Positions 29,495 to 38,728 of a stretch of 64,000 nucleotides of DNA are shown one piece after another. Source of the DNA: Staphylococcus epidermidis (lineage in GTDB: Bacteria > Bacillota > Bacilli > Staphylococcales > Staphylococcaceae). The DNA lies in the NCBI RefSeq assembly GCF_006742205.1, contig NZ_AP019721.1, positions 1,922,001-1,986,000 on the forward strand, in the 5' to 3' direction. The notes beneath the pieces were generated by a model, which saw nothing but the letters and a program-made list of their open reading frames with translations, did no database searches and was not told the DNA's origin. Numbering within the stretch: position 1 is the stretch's first letter; each line of letters begins with the position of its first letter. A program made the position numbers and the translations under genes.

Positions 29495-29566
29495 ATGTTT
29501 ATTTTTGATTTATTAAATAAAGGTGTTCAATTTTTTAAAGATGTTTTTAAAACTGATGAAAAATAA
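29495..29566 (+). CDS. PSM-like peptide, 23 residues
   Basis: An open frame with a strong ribosome binding site (GGAGGTG, six bases before ATG). The peptide begins MFIFDLLNKGVQFF and ends VFKTDEK. Phe, Ile, Leu and Val repeat every three to four residues (a hydrophobic helix face), with charged residues opposite, as in phenol-soluble modulins. Like PSM-epsilon at 29967 it starts MFI and has a hydrophilic tail. It is too short for usual gene calls. No match to a named PSM was recalled. Confidence 0.7.
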   Translation: MFIFDLLNKGVQFFKDVFKTDEK

Positions 29567-29710
29567 TCAAAACATTTAAGAGAACAATTAATACTTAAAC
29601 CTTAAGCATTTTGTCGCACACGACTACATTACAAACACATTTATATCAATCTTTTTCAACTGTTAGACATAACGTATAGAATTTCACTTGAATATTCTAC
29701 ATGTTAAAAA

Positions 29711-29762
29711 GTTAGGGAAAGAAATAAAATTCTTCAAGAATTTTTTCTTTCCCTACTTTTAA
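29711..29762 (+). terminator. Terminator after the first PSM-like gene
   Basis: GTTAGGGAAAGAA pairs with TTCTTTCCCTAC with an internal AT-rich loop region, and T-rich tracts on both sides. It lies about 145 bases past the mini-gene stop, so an intervening RNA would be long-tailed. Confidence 0.6.
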
Positions 29763-29889
29763 AATATTAATCCTTACTAAACATATAATAATTATAAAAT
29801 ACATAAATTATATCATATTTTCTGCAACAGAAATGAATTCAAAGTTATTTTGTTTTCGAAATCATTTTACACTTAAGAATATTTTTTGA

Positions 29890-29935
29890 TTACTTTAGAA
29901 CTAGAAACCCAATTACTTTAGTTCAATACTATAAT
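29890..29935 (+). promoter_or_regulatory. PSM-epsilon promoter with a TTACTTTAG direct repeat (candidate AgrA site)
   Basis: TTACTTTAG occurs at 29890-29898 and 29913-29921, 23 bases (about two helical turns) apart. It precedes a perfect -10 TATAAT (29930-29935) with no good -35. PSM promoters in staphylococci are bound directly by AgrA through tandem repeats related to TACAGTTAG. This repeat resembles that in outline, but the match is inference. Confidence 0.5.
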
Positions 29936-29966
29936 TTAGTTAACAAATACATAGGAGGTGAGTCAC

Positions 29967-30041
29967 ATGTTCATCATTAACTTAGTTAAAAAAGTTATCT
30001 CTTTTATCAAAGGTTTATTCGGTAATAACGAAAACGAATAA
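29967..30041 (+). CDS. Phenol-soluble modulin PSM-epsilon
   Basis: A 24-residue formylated-type peptide beginning MFIINLVKKVISFIKGLF and ending in NENE. It matches PSM-epsilon of S. epidermidis as I recall it. PSM-alpha-type peptides are secreted without a signal peptide by the Pmt ABC exporter, attract and lyse neutrophils, and structure biofilm. The gene has GGAGGTG seven bases before ATG and its own terminator. It sits outside the known alpha/beta PSM operons. Confidence 0.92.
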   Translation: MFIINLVKKVISFIKGLFGNNENE

Positions 30042-30438
30042 TAATTAAACTATTCTCTACTCCGCCCCTCCTGTTAGAGGGGTTTTTTACGTCATTGATT
30101 GTACGACGTTGAACATAGCTCAATCAATACTATTCAAAATTCAACTGTGTAAAATGCACTCTTAAAAATGAAGTAGAACTATAGTCATAACGGCAGAATT
30201 ATAAATAGTATTAGTGAAAGTATTTCTACAACGTTATCAACTTTCATCACAAAAAGACATAAAGATAAAACTGGGATAATAAAATTTAGTATCCATTAGC
30301 TATAACATAAACCTCATCAAACTTTATTTGGGAGTCCTTTTAATTCATTAAGATAAAGTTATATAATTAGAGTGTAAGTAACTTTTTCATATACATTATT
30401 TATGCAAAACAACTCATAATAAGTTAAATACTATTCCC
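30042..30438. other. Gap downstream of PSM-epsilon
   Basis: Apart from the terminator at 30065, no gene or hairpin was recognised in this AT-rich stretch. Confidence 0.4.
30065..30088 (+). terminator. Terminator of PSM-epsilon
   Basis: CCCCTC (30065-30070) pairs with GAGGGG (30077-30082), followed by T6. It is 24 bases after the stop codon and yields a transcript of roughly 150 bases. Confidence 0.9.
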
Positions 30439-31380
30439 CTATTCTTGAAGTTGTTTGAAATACTCCTCATCTAAATGATTGTGGTTTATATTTTCAATTT
30501 GAAGTGTTACATGTTCTAAACCGTATTGTGTTTTTAACAAATCCGAAACTTTATTTATTGTAGCATAAGGCGATTTAATGTAGTCATCACTTAGTACAAC
30601 ATGTGCACTTAAAGAACTTTGATTAGTTGTAACACTCCATAAATGGAATTCATGAATATCTATCACGCCTTCAACATCTTTCATTGCTCCCATAATTTCA
30701 TCTGTATCATATCGATCCGGCACACGCTCCATCAGAACTTTTGAAGCATTTTTAATAATTTTGTATCCTCCTCTTAAAATAATCAATGAAATGAGAATAC
30801 TAATAATTGGGTCAACAATGTTCCATCCAGTAAAATGAATCAACACAAACGCCACAATAATACCTAAAGAATTTAATAAATCACCAATAAAATGCCATAA
30901 TGCACTTTGAATATTAATATTATTCTCTTTTTTTAGAGAAATCATTAAAATGATGGTCAATACGATATTGGCAATTAAACCAATAAACGCAATTAGAATC
31001 ATAATGCCACTTTCAACAGGTCTAGGGTGTATAATTCTCATGATACCCTCATACATAATTCCTAGTGAAATAACAATAAGTGCTAAGCCATTGAGAAAAG
31101 CTACGATAATTTCCAAGCGTAAAAAACCATATGTATAGTTCTTTGTAGGTGGCTTGCTCGAGAAATAAATCGCTACCATTGATAAACCTAATGCTAGAAC
31201 ATCACTTAGCATGTGAAATGAGTCAGAGAGTAACGCGAGTGAATTCGACACAATACCTCCTACGAACTCAACTACAGTGAATATCATAGTAATAACTAAA
31301 GATAACCATAATGTAATTTTTGAGCTACTTTGAAACTTTCTATGTTCAATGTGGTGAAAATAATCAGGTTTATTTTCCAT
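30439..31380 (-). CDS. Cation diffusion facilitator (CzcD/ZitB-type) metal exporter
   Basis: A 313-residue CDF protein with six membrane segments (about residues 20-210) and a cytosolic C-terminal domain. The metal-site motifs are visible: SLALLSDSFHMLSD (HxxxD class) in TM2 and ALWHFIGDLLNS in TM5. CDF proteins export Zn2+, and some Co2+ or Mn2+, in exchange for protons. Substrate not assignable; no adjacent ArsR/CzrA repressor is seen. Confidence 0.88.
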   Translation of the reverse strand: MENKPDYFHHIEHRKFQSSSKITLWLSLVITMIFTVVEFVGGIVSNSLALLSDSFHMLSDVLALGLSMVAIYFSSKPPTKNYTYGFLRLEIIVAFLNGLALIVISLGIMYEGIMRIIHPRPVESGIMILIAFIGLIANIVLTIILMISLKKENNINIQSALWHFIGDLLNSLGIIVAFVLIHFTGWNIVDPIISILISLIILRGGYKIIKNASKVLMERVPDRYDTDEIMGAMKDVEGVIDIHEFHLWSVTTNQSSLSAHVVLSDDYIKSPYATINKVSDLLKTQYGLEHVTLQIENINHNHLDEEYFKQLQE

Positions 31381-31666
31381 GTCTTTCCTCCATCTTTTTA
31401 CGTCTGTTTAATTTTAAAGTTATTATACCCTTAATCCCATTTAAATAACTTAAATGAGTATTCGTTTGTAACTTCTCTAACTTTTTATAACTCAATTTTT
31501 TTAATATGTCATAAAACTAACATATCCTGTAAATTAAAGCTCATATTATTTAAACATTTAAAGAACATAAAAGTAATATAATTAGGTTGAATTATATTAA
31601 AGTTTCTCTTTTTAACAACGCTAATGGTGTTTAAATATATAGGAGGAACATAAGGAGACATACAGA

Positions 31667-32170
31667 ATGAAGCATCAAAAAAATCAGAGCAGGTTTAAAC
31701 TACTAATAGCTGGCATAATAGCAGGACTTTTATCTGGTGTAGTCAAACTAGGTTGGGAGGTAATGTTCCCACCCCGAACACCTAGTAGAGATGCCACTAA
31801 CCCACCTCAACAACTCTTACAATTACTAGGAATACCGTCAAATATTACCCATCTCACATACAATTTTTCTGAGCATGCATTACCTTGGATAAGTTTTATC
31901 GTACACTATAGTTTTTCTATCGCTATTGCAATAATCTATATTTATATCGCAAAGAAATATACAAAAATCACACTAGGTTATGGTGCTTTATTTGGTATAG
32001 TTATTTGGATTGTTTTTCATTTAATCTTAATGCCAATTATGCATGTCGTACCGAATGCTTTTGATCAACCATTTTCAGAACACCTATCAGAATTTTTTGG
32101 ACACATTGTTTGGATGATGGTTATAGAAATGGTCAGAAGGTATTTCTATAATATTCAATTAAATAAATAA
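31667..32170 (+). CDS. YagU-family (DUF1440) membrane protein
   Basis: A 167-residue protein with about four membrane segments and the FKLLIAGIIAGLLSGVVKLGWEVMFPPRTP start typical of the YagU family. YagU of E. coli has been linked to acid survival; that is literature and function here is unknown. It has AAGGAG upstream and a terminator downstream. Confidence 0.8.
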   Translation: MKHQKNQSRFKLLIAGIIAGLLSGVVKLGWEVMFPPRTPSRDATNPPQQLLQLLGIPSNITHLTYNFSEHALPWISFIVHYSFSIAIAIIYIYIAKKYTKITLGYGALFGIVIWIVFHLILMPIMHVVPNAFDQPFSEHLSEFFGHIVWMMVIEMVRRYFYNIQLNK

Positions 32171-32523
32171 TCAATGAGAAACAAAGTTCCAAAAGAATTG
32201 CATTTTTGCATTCATTTGGAACTATTTTATTTCCTAACGTTATAAACAATATAGTATAGATACTTTTATGATTTTAAATTTCCCTTATTACATACACCAA
32301 TAAACAATCAAACTATTTTTTAAATTACTTTGATAAATCATATGTTAATGACAACATTTTATATTCTCTATAATATAGTAGCAATTAGTACTAATATTGT
32401 CGGTTATAAATTTAAATTGTATACTGTATTTATATAAGAATTAATAAATGGAATACGTTTGCTATTGTCGGTTCGATGTTCAAATTAATAGTTATATAAA
32501 TTTAATATTGGGAAAAATTACTA
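32171..32523. other. Gap holding the YagU terminator
   Basis: Contains the terminator at 32185-32228. The remaining AT-rich sequence shows no gene. Confidence 0.45.
32185..32228 (+). terminator. Terminator of the YagU gene
   Basis: AGTTCCAAA pairs with TTTGGAACT, with an inner GAATTGC/GCATTC-type pairing, then ATTTT on the plus strand, 15 bases past the stop codon. Confidence 0.75.
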
Positions 32524-33009
32524 ATGAAAGTTAAAGCATTAGTTGTTTTTCTTATCAATATCACTATTCTTAACGGCATGTGGTCTAAACTCTAAATAAA
32601 ACACAAAAAATATTGAAAAGAGGAGTCAAATTAAAAACAAGGCATCTCAACTAGAAGAATTGCAATGAATAAGTTCATTGAACATTAATATAGTGACTTA
32701 TGATTCTGAAAACTCTCAAAATACAATTCAAACTCAAGAATAAGCTATTGATGAAAGTAATAATTCTAAAGATACTCAATATAATCAAAATTCAAATACA
32801 ACTTCAACAATTCGCAATAACAACCTAACTACAATCCAAATAACAAATATTTGAACATGTCAAATCAAGAATGGAGAAATAAAACAAGGAATAGACTATC
32901 ATCTAGTGAGATGCAAATTCGTGACGAAATTCTCAATGATAATTATGAAGAGATAACGCACAGAAAGTTCTAGATGCAAATAATTATTCTAAAAATCAGT
33001 ATAAAAATT
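32524..33009 (+). pseudogene. Decayed lipoprotein gene
   Basis: It opens MKVKALVVFL at ATG 32524; after a frameshift the lipobox appears (FLTACGLNSK) and then hits a stop. Later frames give polar segments, including NMSNQEWRNKTRNRLSSSEM and AQKVLDANNYSKNQYKN, in different phases. At least three lesions exist. The layout (short signal, LTAC box, long polar low-complexity region) parallels the intact lipoprotein at 38186, but they are not clearly homologous. Confidence 0.65.
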
Positions 33010-33051
33010 GAAAATTTACAATTTAGTTCAACTAAATAGAAAGAGGTTTAT

Positions 33052-33246
33052 ATGTTATACGTAATTATAGGCTTTTTTATAATAGGAATCGGACTATATA
33101 TTTTTAGTTTCTTTTTAGCACAAAATCAAGGATTATCTTATAAAAGTCATTGCAGAAATTTTTCTGCAGTTTTTATATCACTCGGTGTATTATGCTTAAT
33201 GGGATATCTCGTTCATTATGTATCTAAACACTATTTAGGCATATAG
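33052..33246 (+). CDS. Small membrane protein
   Basis: A 64-residue protein with two hydrophobic segments (VIIGFFIIGIGLYIFSFFL and FISLGVLCLMGYLVHYV). Family unknown. Ribosome binding site AAAGAGG. It follows the decayed lipoprotein by 43 bases and may once have shared its operon. Confidence 0.65.
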   Translation: MLYVIIGFFIIGIGLYIFSFFLAQNQGLSYKSHCRNFSAVFISLGVLCLMGYLVHYVSKHYLGI

Positions 33247-33662
33247 TTATCTCTAGCAATTACACTTATCAACAATCGTAAATTTTTTAATTGAGCGAAA
33301 AAATAAGGGCTAACGTTTTATGTATAGACGGATAAAATACATCATTTAATTTATAGCTCTTTTTCATTTAGTCATCTTAACATACACGTTATTATTTATT
33401 ACTAATGTAGTCACGTCACTATATATGCCTTACCTTTAATACCAACTTTAAGGATTAAAGATATAACCATCATGAATCACTCATAACTACATTTATTAGA
33501 ATAATCGTATTGAAAATATCACTAAAGATACTTCAACAGTACCTCCTAGAAATAGACTAAAATTAGCCGTTAATACTATCCGACTTCATTTGTTTTATAG
33601 TCCTTGACATTAACGTTACGTAATAGATTAAAGTTAATCTTACCAATAAAGGAGGATTAACT
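33247..33662. other. AT-rich gap before the VOC gene
   Basis: No gene, repeat or clear hairpin was seen. The final 70 bases must contain the promoter of the VOC-domain gene. Confidence 0.4.
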
Positions 33663-34079
33663 ATGGAATTATATAGTATGCCTATGTTTAATAAATTTTT
33701 AGTTAACGACATAGAGAAATCATCGGAATGGTATCAAGAGAATTTAGGTTTTAAAAGTATTTTTAAATTTAAAAATGAACAAAATCAAATTTTAATGGAG
33801 CATTTACGATTAGCAAAATATCAAGATTTGATGTTAATTTCTGGCAAACAGTTTGAAGTCGGTAATGCAGTTTATACAAATATACTTGTACCAAATATTC
33901 GAATTTTAAAACAACGAATATCTTCTCAATATATCGTGGAAGATCTTGAAGGAAAACCATGGAATTCTATTGAAATGACAATTAAAGATTTAGATAATCA
34001 TTTAATTACGCTTACACAAAGTAACATAAAAAATGAAGAATTTAATGCTTTGATGCAACATACTTCAAAAACTTTTTAA
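33663..34079 (+). CDS. VOC (glyoxalase/bleomycin-resistance) domain protein
   Basis: The 138-residue protein has the VOC outline: FNKFLVNDIEKSSEWYQENLGF at the start and IKDLDNHLITLTQ at the end. The metal ligand near the end, usually a glutamate, is not clear here. Members include dioxygenases, glyoxalases and resistance proteins; no substrate can be given. Ribosome binding site AAAGGAGG. Confidence 0.75.
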   Translation: MELYSMPMFNKFLVNDIEKSSEWYQENLGFKSIFKFKNEQNQILMEHLRLAKYQDLMLISGKQFEVGNAVYTNILVPNIRILKQRISSQYIVEDLEGKPWNSIEMTIKDLDNHLITLTQSNIKNEEFNALMQHTSKTF

Positions 34080-34090
34080 ACTATTAAGAT

Positions 34091-34130
34091 AAATCCCCTA
34101 GACAATAATTATTATTTAGGGGATTTTATT
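34091..34130 (+). terminator. Terminator of the VOC gene
   Basis: AAATCCCCTA (34091-34100) pairs with TAGGGGATTT (34117-34126), followed by TATTTATT on the plus strand. Confidence 0.8.
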
Positions 34131-34298
34131 TATTAACAGTCCTTAATTAAATTAAAAGTATAATAATATCACACTCTTTATTTCTAATTTAATGAAGTAA
34201 TTCAACAAATTTAATGATCACTATCCATTACTGGATTATATTAGATTTGTTAATACCATTGATTTGTATAACTTGAAATATCTATTCAGAAACTACGA

Positions 34299-34643
34299 TT
34301 ACATCTTTTGTATTATCGTTTTATCAGTATCTGATGAATATTTGAGTCCGAAACCTAAAGTTCTATCTATACTAATATGAGCTAACCATATTAAAGAAAT
34401 CTGTAATAGTAACCTTTCATCAATGTATAAATATAATAGCGCGATAATTATAGGTGTGATATACGTGTGTCCAATATTGTAGACATAACTCCCTGTTTTT
34501 CTATTAATCACATATCCTAACATAAATATATCTGGAACTAATAGTAAAAGTAAAAACAGCCATATAGAAAATTCTAATTTAACATAAACGGCGATTGTGA
34601 TTATGAATATAAATGTATTTTCCAACTTAATTACACTACGCAT
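34299..34643 (-). CDS. DUF4260 family membrane protein
   Basis: A 114-residue protein with about four hydrophobic segments and the DUF4260 hallmarks: LLLLVPDIFMLGYVINRKTGSYVYNIGHTYITP, then IWLAHISIDRTLGFGLKYSS. The conserved charged residues inside membrane segments are typical. Function unknown. Confidence 0.8.
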   Translation of the reverse strand: MRSVIKLENTFIFIITIAVYVKLEFSIWLFLLLLLVPDIFMLGYVINRKTGSYVYNIGHTYITPIIIALLYLYIDERLLLQISLIWLAHISIDRTLGFGLKYSSDTDKTIIQKM

Positions 34644-34869
34644 ATTAACCCCCCTACTTTACTTTGAAGTATTTTAATTTAATAGTTACTACTACAATTT
34701 TAATAATTATCTCTTATTAAGGCTAAGCATCTTTTTAAAGCTGATATAGTGGTTATACTCATTGTGAATAGTAAATATTTAAAAAGTTTAACAAGTTATT
34801 ACACTTTAAAATTCACTTATGATATTATCATCTTTGTTATATAACTCATATAAAGAATGGTGGAAATTT

Positions 34870-36177
34870 ATGAGCAAAGTAAATAAACCTTTATATTTCT
34901 ATCTTATGTTATTTCTGTTGACAACTTTAATTGGTGCTTTTCTACTCTATTTGCCCTATACAGGGAAGAAACCCATTAACTTTATTGACGCATTGTTTGT
35001 AGCTTCTAGCGCATTCACAGTAACAGGTCTATCACCAGTTGATGTTGGAACACAATTTAATATTTTTGGAGAAATCATTATCTTATTACTTATACAAATT
35101 GGTGGATTAGGTATTGTCACTGTAGCAATGCTAACTCTCATCTTTTTAAATAAGAAAATATCAATTAACAATAGAATTTTATTTATGATTACTTGGAATA
35201 TTGACGAACCCGGTGGTGTAATTAAACTTATTAAACATCTAGCCATATACAGCATCGCCACTGAATTATTTGGTACACTTTGTCTATGTTTATCGTTTAT
35301 TCCAAAATTTGGCATAGGTAAAGGTCTATTTTTAAGTTTATTCACTTCAGTTTCCGCATTTAACAACGCAGGATTCGCCCTTTTTAAAAACAACTTAATC
35401 GATTTTTCAAATGATCCGGTAATCATTATCACTATTCCAATACTTATCATTTTGGGAGGTTTGGGACATTTAGTCGTGGTTGATTTGTGGAACGCCAAAA
35501 GTTTTAGAAAATTATCCTTACACTCTAAACTCGTGTTAACTACCACTGGATTATTAATTTTGATAGGCACGGTTTTCTTCTTTTTACTAGAAAATCAAAA
35601 CTCTATGTTACACATGGGATTAATTGAAAAAATAGGAAATGCATTTTTCCAATCAGTGACAACAAGGACTGCAGGATTTAACACAATTGACGTTGGAAAC
35701 ATTAAAACACCGACAGCTTTATTACTTATGGCTCTCATGTTTATTGGAGGTGCACCATTGAGTGCTGCAGGTGGTATAAAGGTTACAACTTTTGTTATTG
35801 CAACAATCGCTATTTTTAATACGATACGCAAAGAAAAAAACAACTCTATATTTAATAGAGAAATATCAGAAAGATACATACAGTTGTCTTTCGTAACTAT
35901 TCTCATTTCTATTGCATTTATCGGTATGGTTACGTTTATACTTACCATAATCAATTCCAATATACCTTTAATCAAAATACTCTTCGAAGTCGTATCAGCA
36001 TTCGGTACAGTCGGTCTCACTATGGATTTAACTTCCGAATACTATAATTGGACTGAGTTTATTATTATCATCGTAATGTTATGTGGTAAAATTGGATTAC
36101 TGAATATTAGTAGAGCGCTTGTTCCACCTAAAGACCCTAAAAATTATAGATATACCAAAGGACACATTCACTTATAA
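34870..36177 (+). CDS. KtrB/TrkH-type potassium transporter channel subunit
   Basis: A 435-residue channel protein with four pore repeats; the selectivity-filter-like turns SAFTVTGLSP, SAFNNAGF, TTRTAGFNT and SAFGTVGLT are visible in order. This is the Ktr/Trk family, which imports K+ with a cytosolic KtrA/C gating ring encoded elsewhere. Start is ATG 34870 with GGTGG upstream; the longer frame from 34819 lacks one. Whether it is KtrB or KtrD cannot be decided here. A terminator follows. Confidence 0.9.
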   Translation: MSKVNKPLYFYLMLFLLTTLIGAFLLYLPYTGKKPINFIDALFVASSAFTVTGLSPVDVGTQFNIFGEIIILLLIQIGGLGIVTVAMLTLIFLNKKISINNRILFMITWNIDEPGGVIKLIKHLAIYSIATELFGTLCLCLSFIPKFGIGKGLFLSLFTSVSAFNNAGFALFKNNLIDFSNDPVIIITIPILIILGGLGHLVVVDLWNAKSFRKLSLHSKLVLTTTGLLILIGTVFFFLLENQNSMLHMGLIEKIGNAFFQSVTTRTAGFNTIDVGNIKTPTALLLMALMFIGGAPLSAAGGIKVTTFVIATIAIFNTIRKEKNNSIFNREISERYIQLSFVTILISIAFIGMVTFILTIINSNIPLIKILFEVVSAFGTVGLTMDLTSEYYNWTEFIIIIVMLCGKIGLLNISRALVPPKDPKNYRYTKGHIHL

Positions 36178-36789
36178 TGAGTTCCAATTATTGTAGAGTT
36201 AATATTCAAGGGTTAAAAAATATGAGGATAATTTCTAAGTTATTTAAAGCGTAATTGAAATGATTTTAAGTTCTAAAATTTTAACTATAAAAGGATATAG
36301 AAGCGCATTTGTTAAGTATAAACCTACAAATGCGCTTCTTTTTTATTGTATTTAGATTGTTCATTACTGTTTCAAAATATCTTTCTTTAAATCATTTGTT
36401 AAATGTCAGTATTTTAATTTTATACTATAACACCTATGAATTGAAATGAGTCACTTAAGATATATAGACAAATTATCATATATGAATGATAAGATAACAA
36501 GTACAAAGGTAATGTTAAAGTAATTATATAAAATAACTAAATAATCAAAAGTTTCCAATCATATTTTATAATGATAAATATTAAAAAGTAGTTGATATAT
36601 ATTTTTCAAATAAAATTAAATATGACAGTTCTAGAAATCTGTTGAAACTTTTATTTCTCAATTTAAAAAAGAGCAAGATGTGCTATGTCTTTTTACTTAT
36701 TCAATCATAATAATTTTAATCTAGTTTTCAATGATCGAAAATCATTAAGAATAATCAATCATATCTATAATGTAAAAGGAGAAATGTAA
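36178..36789. other. Gap after the KtrB-type gene
   Basis: It contains the terminator at 36300-36345; I see nothing else definite in the remaining AT-rich 440 bases. Confidence 0.45.
36300..36345 (+). terminator. Terminator of the KtrB-type gene
   Basis: GAAGCGCATTTGT pairs perfectly with ACAAATGCGCTTC (13-bp stem), followed by T6 on the plus strand. Confidence 0.88.
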
Positions 36790-37023
36790 ATGAAATTTAG
36801 AGAATGGACAATAACGATTAACGGAAAAGGGCCTATAAATGTTGTAGCCAATGAAGATACTTTACTCATATTACAGAAATATCAACATGTCGAAGTAGCA
36901 TTAAAAATAGATAATGAGACGGTTCAAGTTAAATCTCTCGGTTATAACGAAGATATAATTATTAACCATAATACTAAAGAAATTACGATTAATGTAACCA
37001 ACTTTTTAGAAGATGATGAATAA
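36790..37023 (+). CDS. Small hypothetical protein
   Basis: A 77-residue soluble beta-rich protein starting MKFREWTITINGKG. No family recognised. AGGAG eight bases before the ATG. It stands alone between AT-rich gaps. Confidence 0.65.
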   Translation: MKFREWTITINGKGPINVVANEDTLLILQKYQHVEVALKIDNETVQVKSLGYNEDIIINHNTKEITINVTNFLEDDE

Positions 37024-37280
37024 TTTGGAAATGAATGCAACTAACAAGCAGTAGAGTATTATTTAATTGATATCTTTAATTTTAGTAAAAAAATTATATT
37101 TGAAGTAGCAATTATCGTAAAAACGGCATTATTTCTAATAAACAGTTTTAGTAGTTTAGTATTAATCATTTATATTTTTAAGATATATTATATGTAAAAG
37201 TCTTTAATATAACATCTAAAATGATTATTCCAACTTTCAATAAAAAATCGATTTGAAGTTTAATGAGAAATATATGCTAA

Positions 37281-37451
37281 CTACTTCAATATTTCTTCAT
37301 TAAGATATAAGTATGCTAAAACTCCCAAAGGAATACCAAACAATGGCGTGGTAAAAATACTCGCTAAAAATATATACAATATTAAATAACATATTTCTTC
37401 AGTTTGCCATTTTTTATTTATGAGAACTTTCCATATTTCCTTTAAACTCAA
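37281..37451 (-). CDS. Small membrane protein with a TTG start
   Basis: A 56-residue protein: charged start MSLKEIWKVLINKKWQ, then two hydrophobic segments (CYLILYIFLASIF, PLFGIPLGVLAYLYL). The TTG at 37451 is preceded by AAGGAG seven bases away, which decides the start. Family unknown. A large inverted repeat (37501-37543) lies 50 bases upstream. Confidence 0.6.
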   Translation of the reverse strand: MSLKEIWKVLINKKWQTEEICYLILYIFLASIFTTPLFGIPLGVLAYLYLNEEILK

Positions 37452-37805
37452 ATAAATTCTCCTTCTTAAAAATTTTAATTAGTAAAATATATGGTTGAGA
37501 ATGTTTTAATAAAATAATAATTATTGTTATTTTATTAAAACATTTCTTCAAAACCTTTAACTATTTTAGGACATTAGTTTAGATTCGTATTAAACAACTT
37601 AATAAAGATACCATATACCTCTAATACACTAATTAATCTCATTATAGTTTAACACTGCAGTATATCAACACATTATATCGCAAAAGTTCATTGACAATAA
37701 ATTGTGAAAAAATAATATCTGATTATGACACATCTCTTTTTACATTATCTTAGATTATCTACTTCTAAGGGTATTTTTACCTTTTTCTATATTTTCTTCG
37801 TATGA
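37452..37805. other. Gap with a large inverted repeat
   Basis: No gene. It contains the 17-bp inverted repeat at 37501-37543 and otherwise nothing recognisable. Confidence 0.45.
37501..37543. repeat. Perfect 17-bp inverted repeat
   Basis: ATGTTTTAATAAAATAA (37501-37517) and TTATTTTATTAAAACAT (37527-37543) are perfect reverse complements around nine bases TAATTATTG. Being AT-only in the middle it could be an operator for the gene at 37281 or a hairpin. Confidence 0.7.
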
Positions 37806-37986
37806 TTATTTAAAATAAGATAAATATATAGCTAAACTAACCATAATTAAAGTAATTACACTATGTAAAAAAGCTAATCTTTATCATTTTCTTATCCATA
37901 TTTGTACTATTGTTTCTCCTTCTATAATCCATATCAGATAAGAATACAAAAATTAATCCTAATACGATGGCAATGTAAATATTCAA
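37806..37986 (-). pseudogene. Small membrane protein split by a frameshift in a T6 tract
   Basis: The TTG start at 37986 has GGGGAG upstream and reads MNIYIAIVLGLIFVFLSDMD, then stops at 37861 after 41 residues. Removing one T from the T6 tract just before the stop gives a continuous reading (HSVITLIMVSLAIYL) to 37806, about 59 residues with two membrane segments. It is either a broken gene or one whose length varies by slippage. Confidence 0.5.
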
Positions 37987-38185
37987 TATGTCTCCCCTCG
38001 TTTAATATATATACAATTAGCAATTTTATATTTAAAACTACCTCTTTCAACATAATAGAATATTTCTCTAAGCTCTTAAACACAAAAAACTTTAACGTAT
38101 TTATGAATATTGTATATTCATAAATATTGTAATGTTATTATAATTTAGGTGAACTTTAACAACATTTTAAACGGAGGGATATAAA

Positions 38186-38728
38186 ATGAAATTGAAACTA
38201 TTAGGAACATTAGCACTCTCGTCAATAATATTAACAGCATGTGGACAAGAAAATGTAAAAAAAACAGAAAGCAATCCAAAAGAAGAACAAAATAAAACGG
38301 ATAATATGCAAACTAATGGGAGCGTAACAAATTCTAATAGTAATCAAAAACAAAAAACAGCTCAAAAACAAATTTCCGCTCAAGAAGCAGAACAAATTGT
38401 CTCGAACTATTACATTAATAAAGGGATTAATAAGCAACAAGTTCTTGAATTTAAAACAAATATAGATAGAAGCAATGCTAATGAATATTATGTTGAACAC
38501 CTTGTAAGAGATGCAGCCGGAACTCCTATAAAATTTTGTGCTGTAGTAAACAAAAGTACAGGTGAAGTGATCAATCGATTTAATGACATGAATGAGGAAG
38601 AAATGAAGGAATTTGAGGAATTTAAAAAAAGAAGTCCTAAGTACCATAATTCTGGTGAAGAAAAAAATAAAATGCAAGAAAATTCTTCATCTTCCGAACA
38701 ACAAGAAGTCCACAATTCTGTTATATAA
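38186..38728 (+). CDS. Lipoprotein with low-complexity linker, possibly C-terminally shortened
   Basis: A 180-residue lipoprotein: signal peptide, lipobox ILTACG (Cys 19), a long polar linker of N, Q, K and T, then a folded part from SAQEAEQIVSNYYINKG to STGEVINRFNDM. Function unknown. GGAGGG precedes the ATG. The frame stays open after the TAA (38726-38728) for another 38 codons to 38842, so this stop may be a recent change. Confidence 0.75.
   Translation: MKLKLLGTLALSSIILTACGQENVKKTESNPKEEQNKTDNMQTNGSVTNSNSNQKQKTAQKQISAQEAEQIVSNYYINKGINKQQVLEFKTNIDRSNANEYYVEHLVRDAAGTPIKFCAVVNKSTGEVINRFNDMNEEEMKEFEEFKKRSPKYHNSGEEKNKMQENSSSSEQQEVHNSVI

Larger units (their letters stand above)
29567..29966. 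other. Gap between the two PSM-type mini-genes
   Basis: Contains the hairpin 29711-29762 and the promoter region of PSM-epsilon with a direct repeat (29890-29921). No gene was seen. Confidence 0.5.

Noticed and set aside
34956-36020. Two long minus-strand frames of 204 and 141 residues
   Set aside because: They are antisense shadows of the KtrB-type gene, whose pore motifs are clear.
37902-38123. 73-residue plus-strand frame
   Set aside because: It lies antisense to the better supported frameshifted membrane gene (37806-37986) and has no ribosome binding site.
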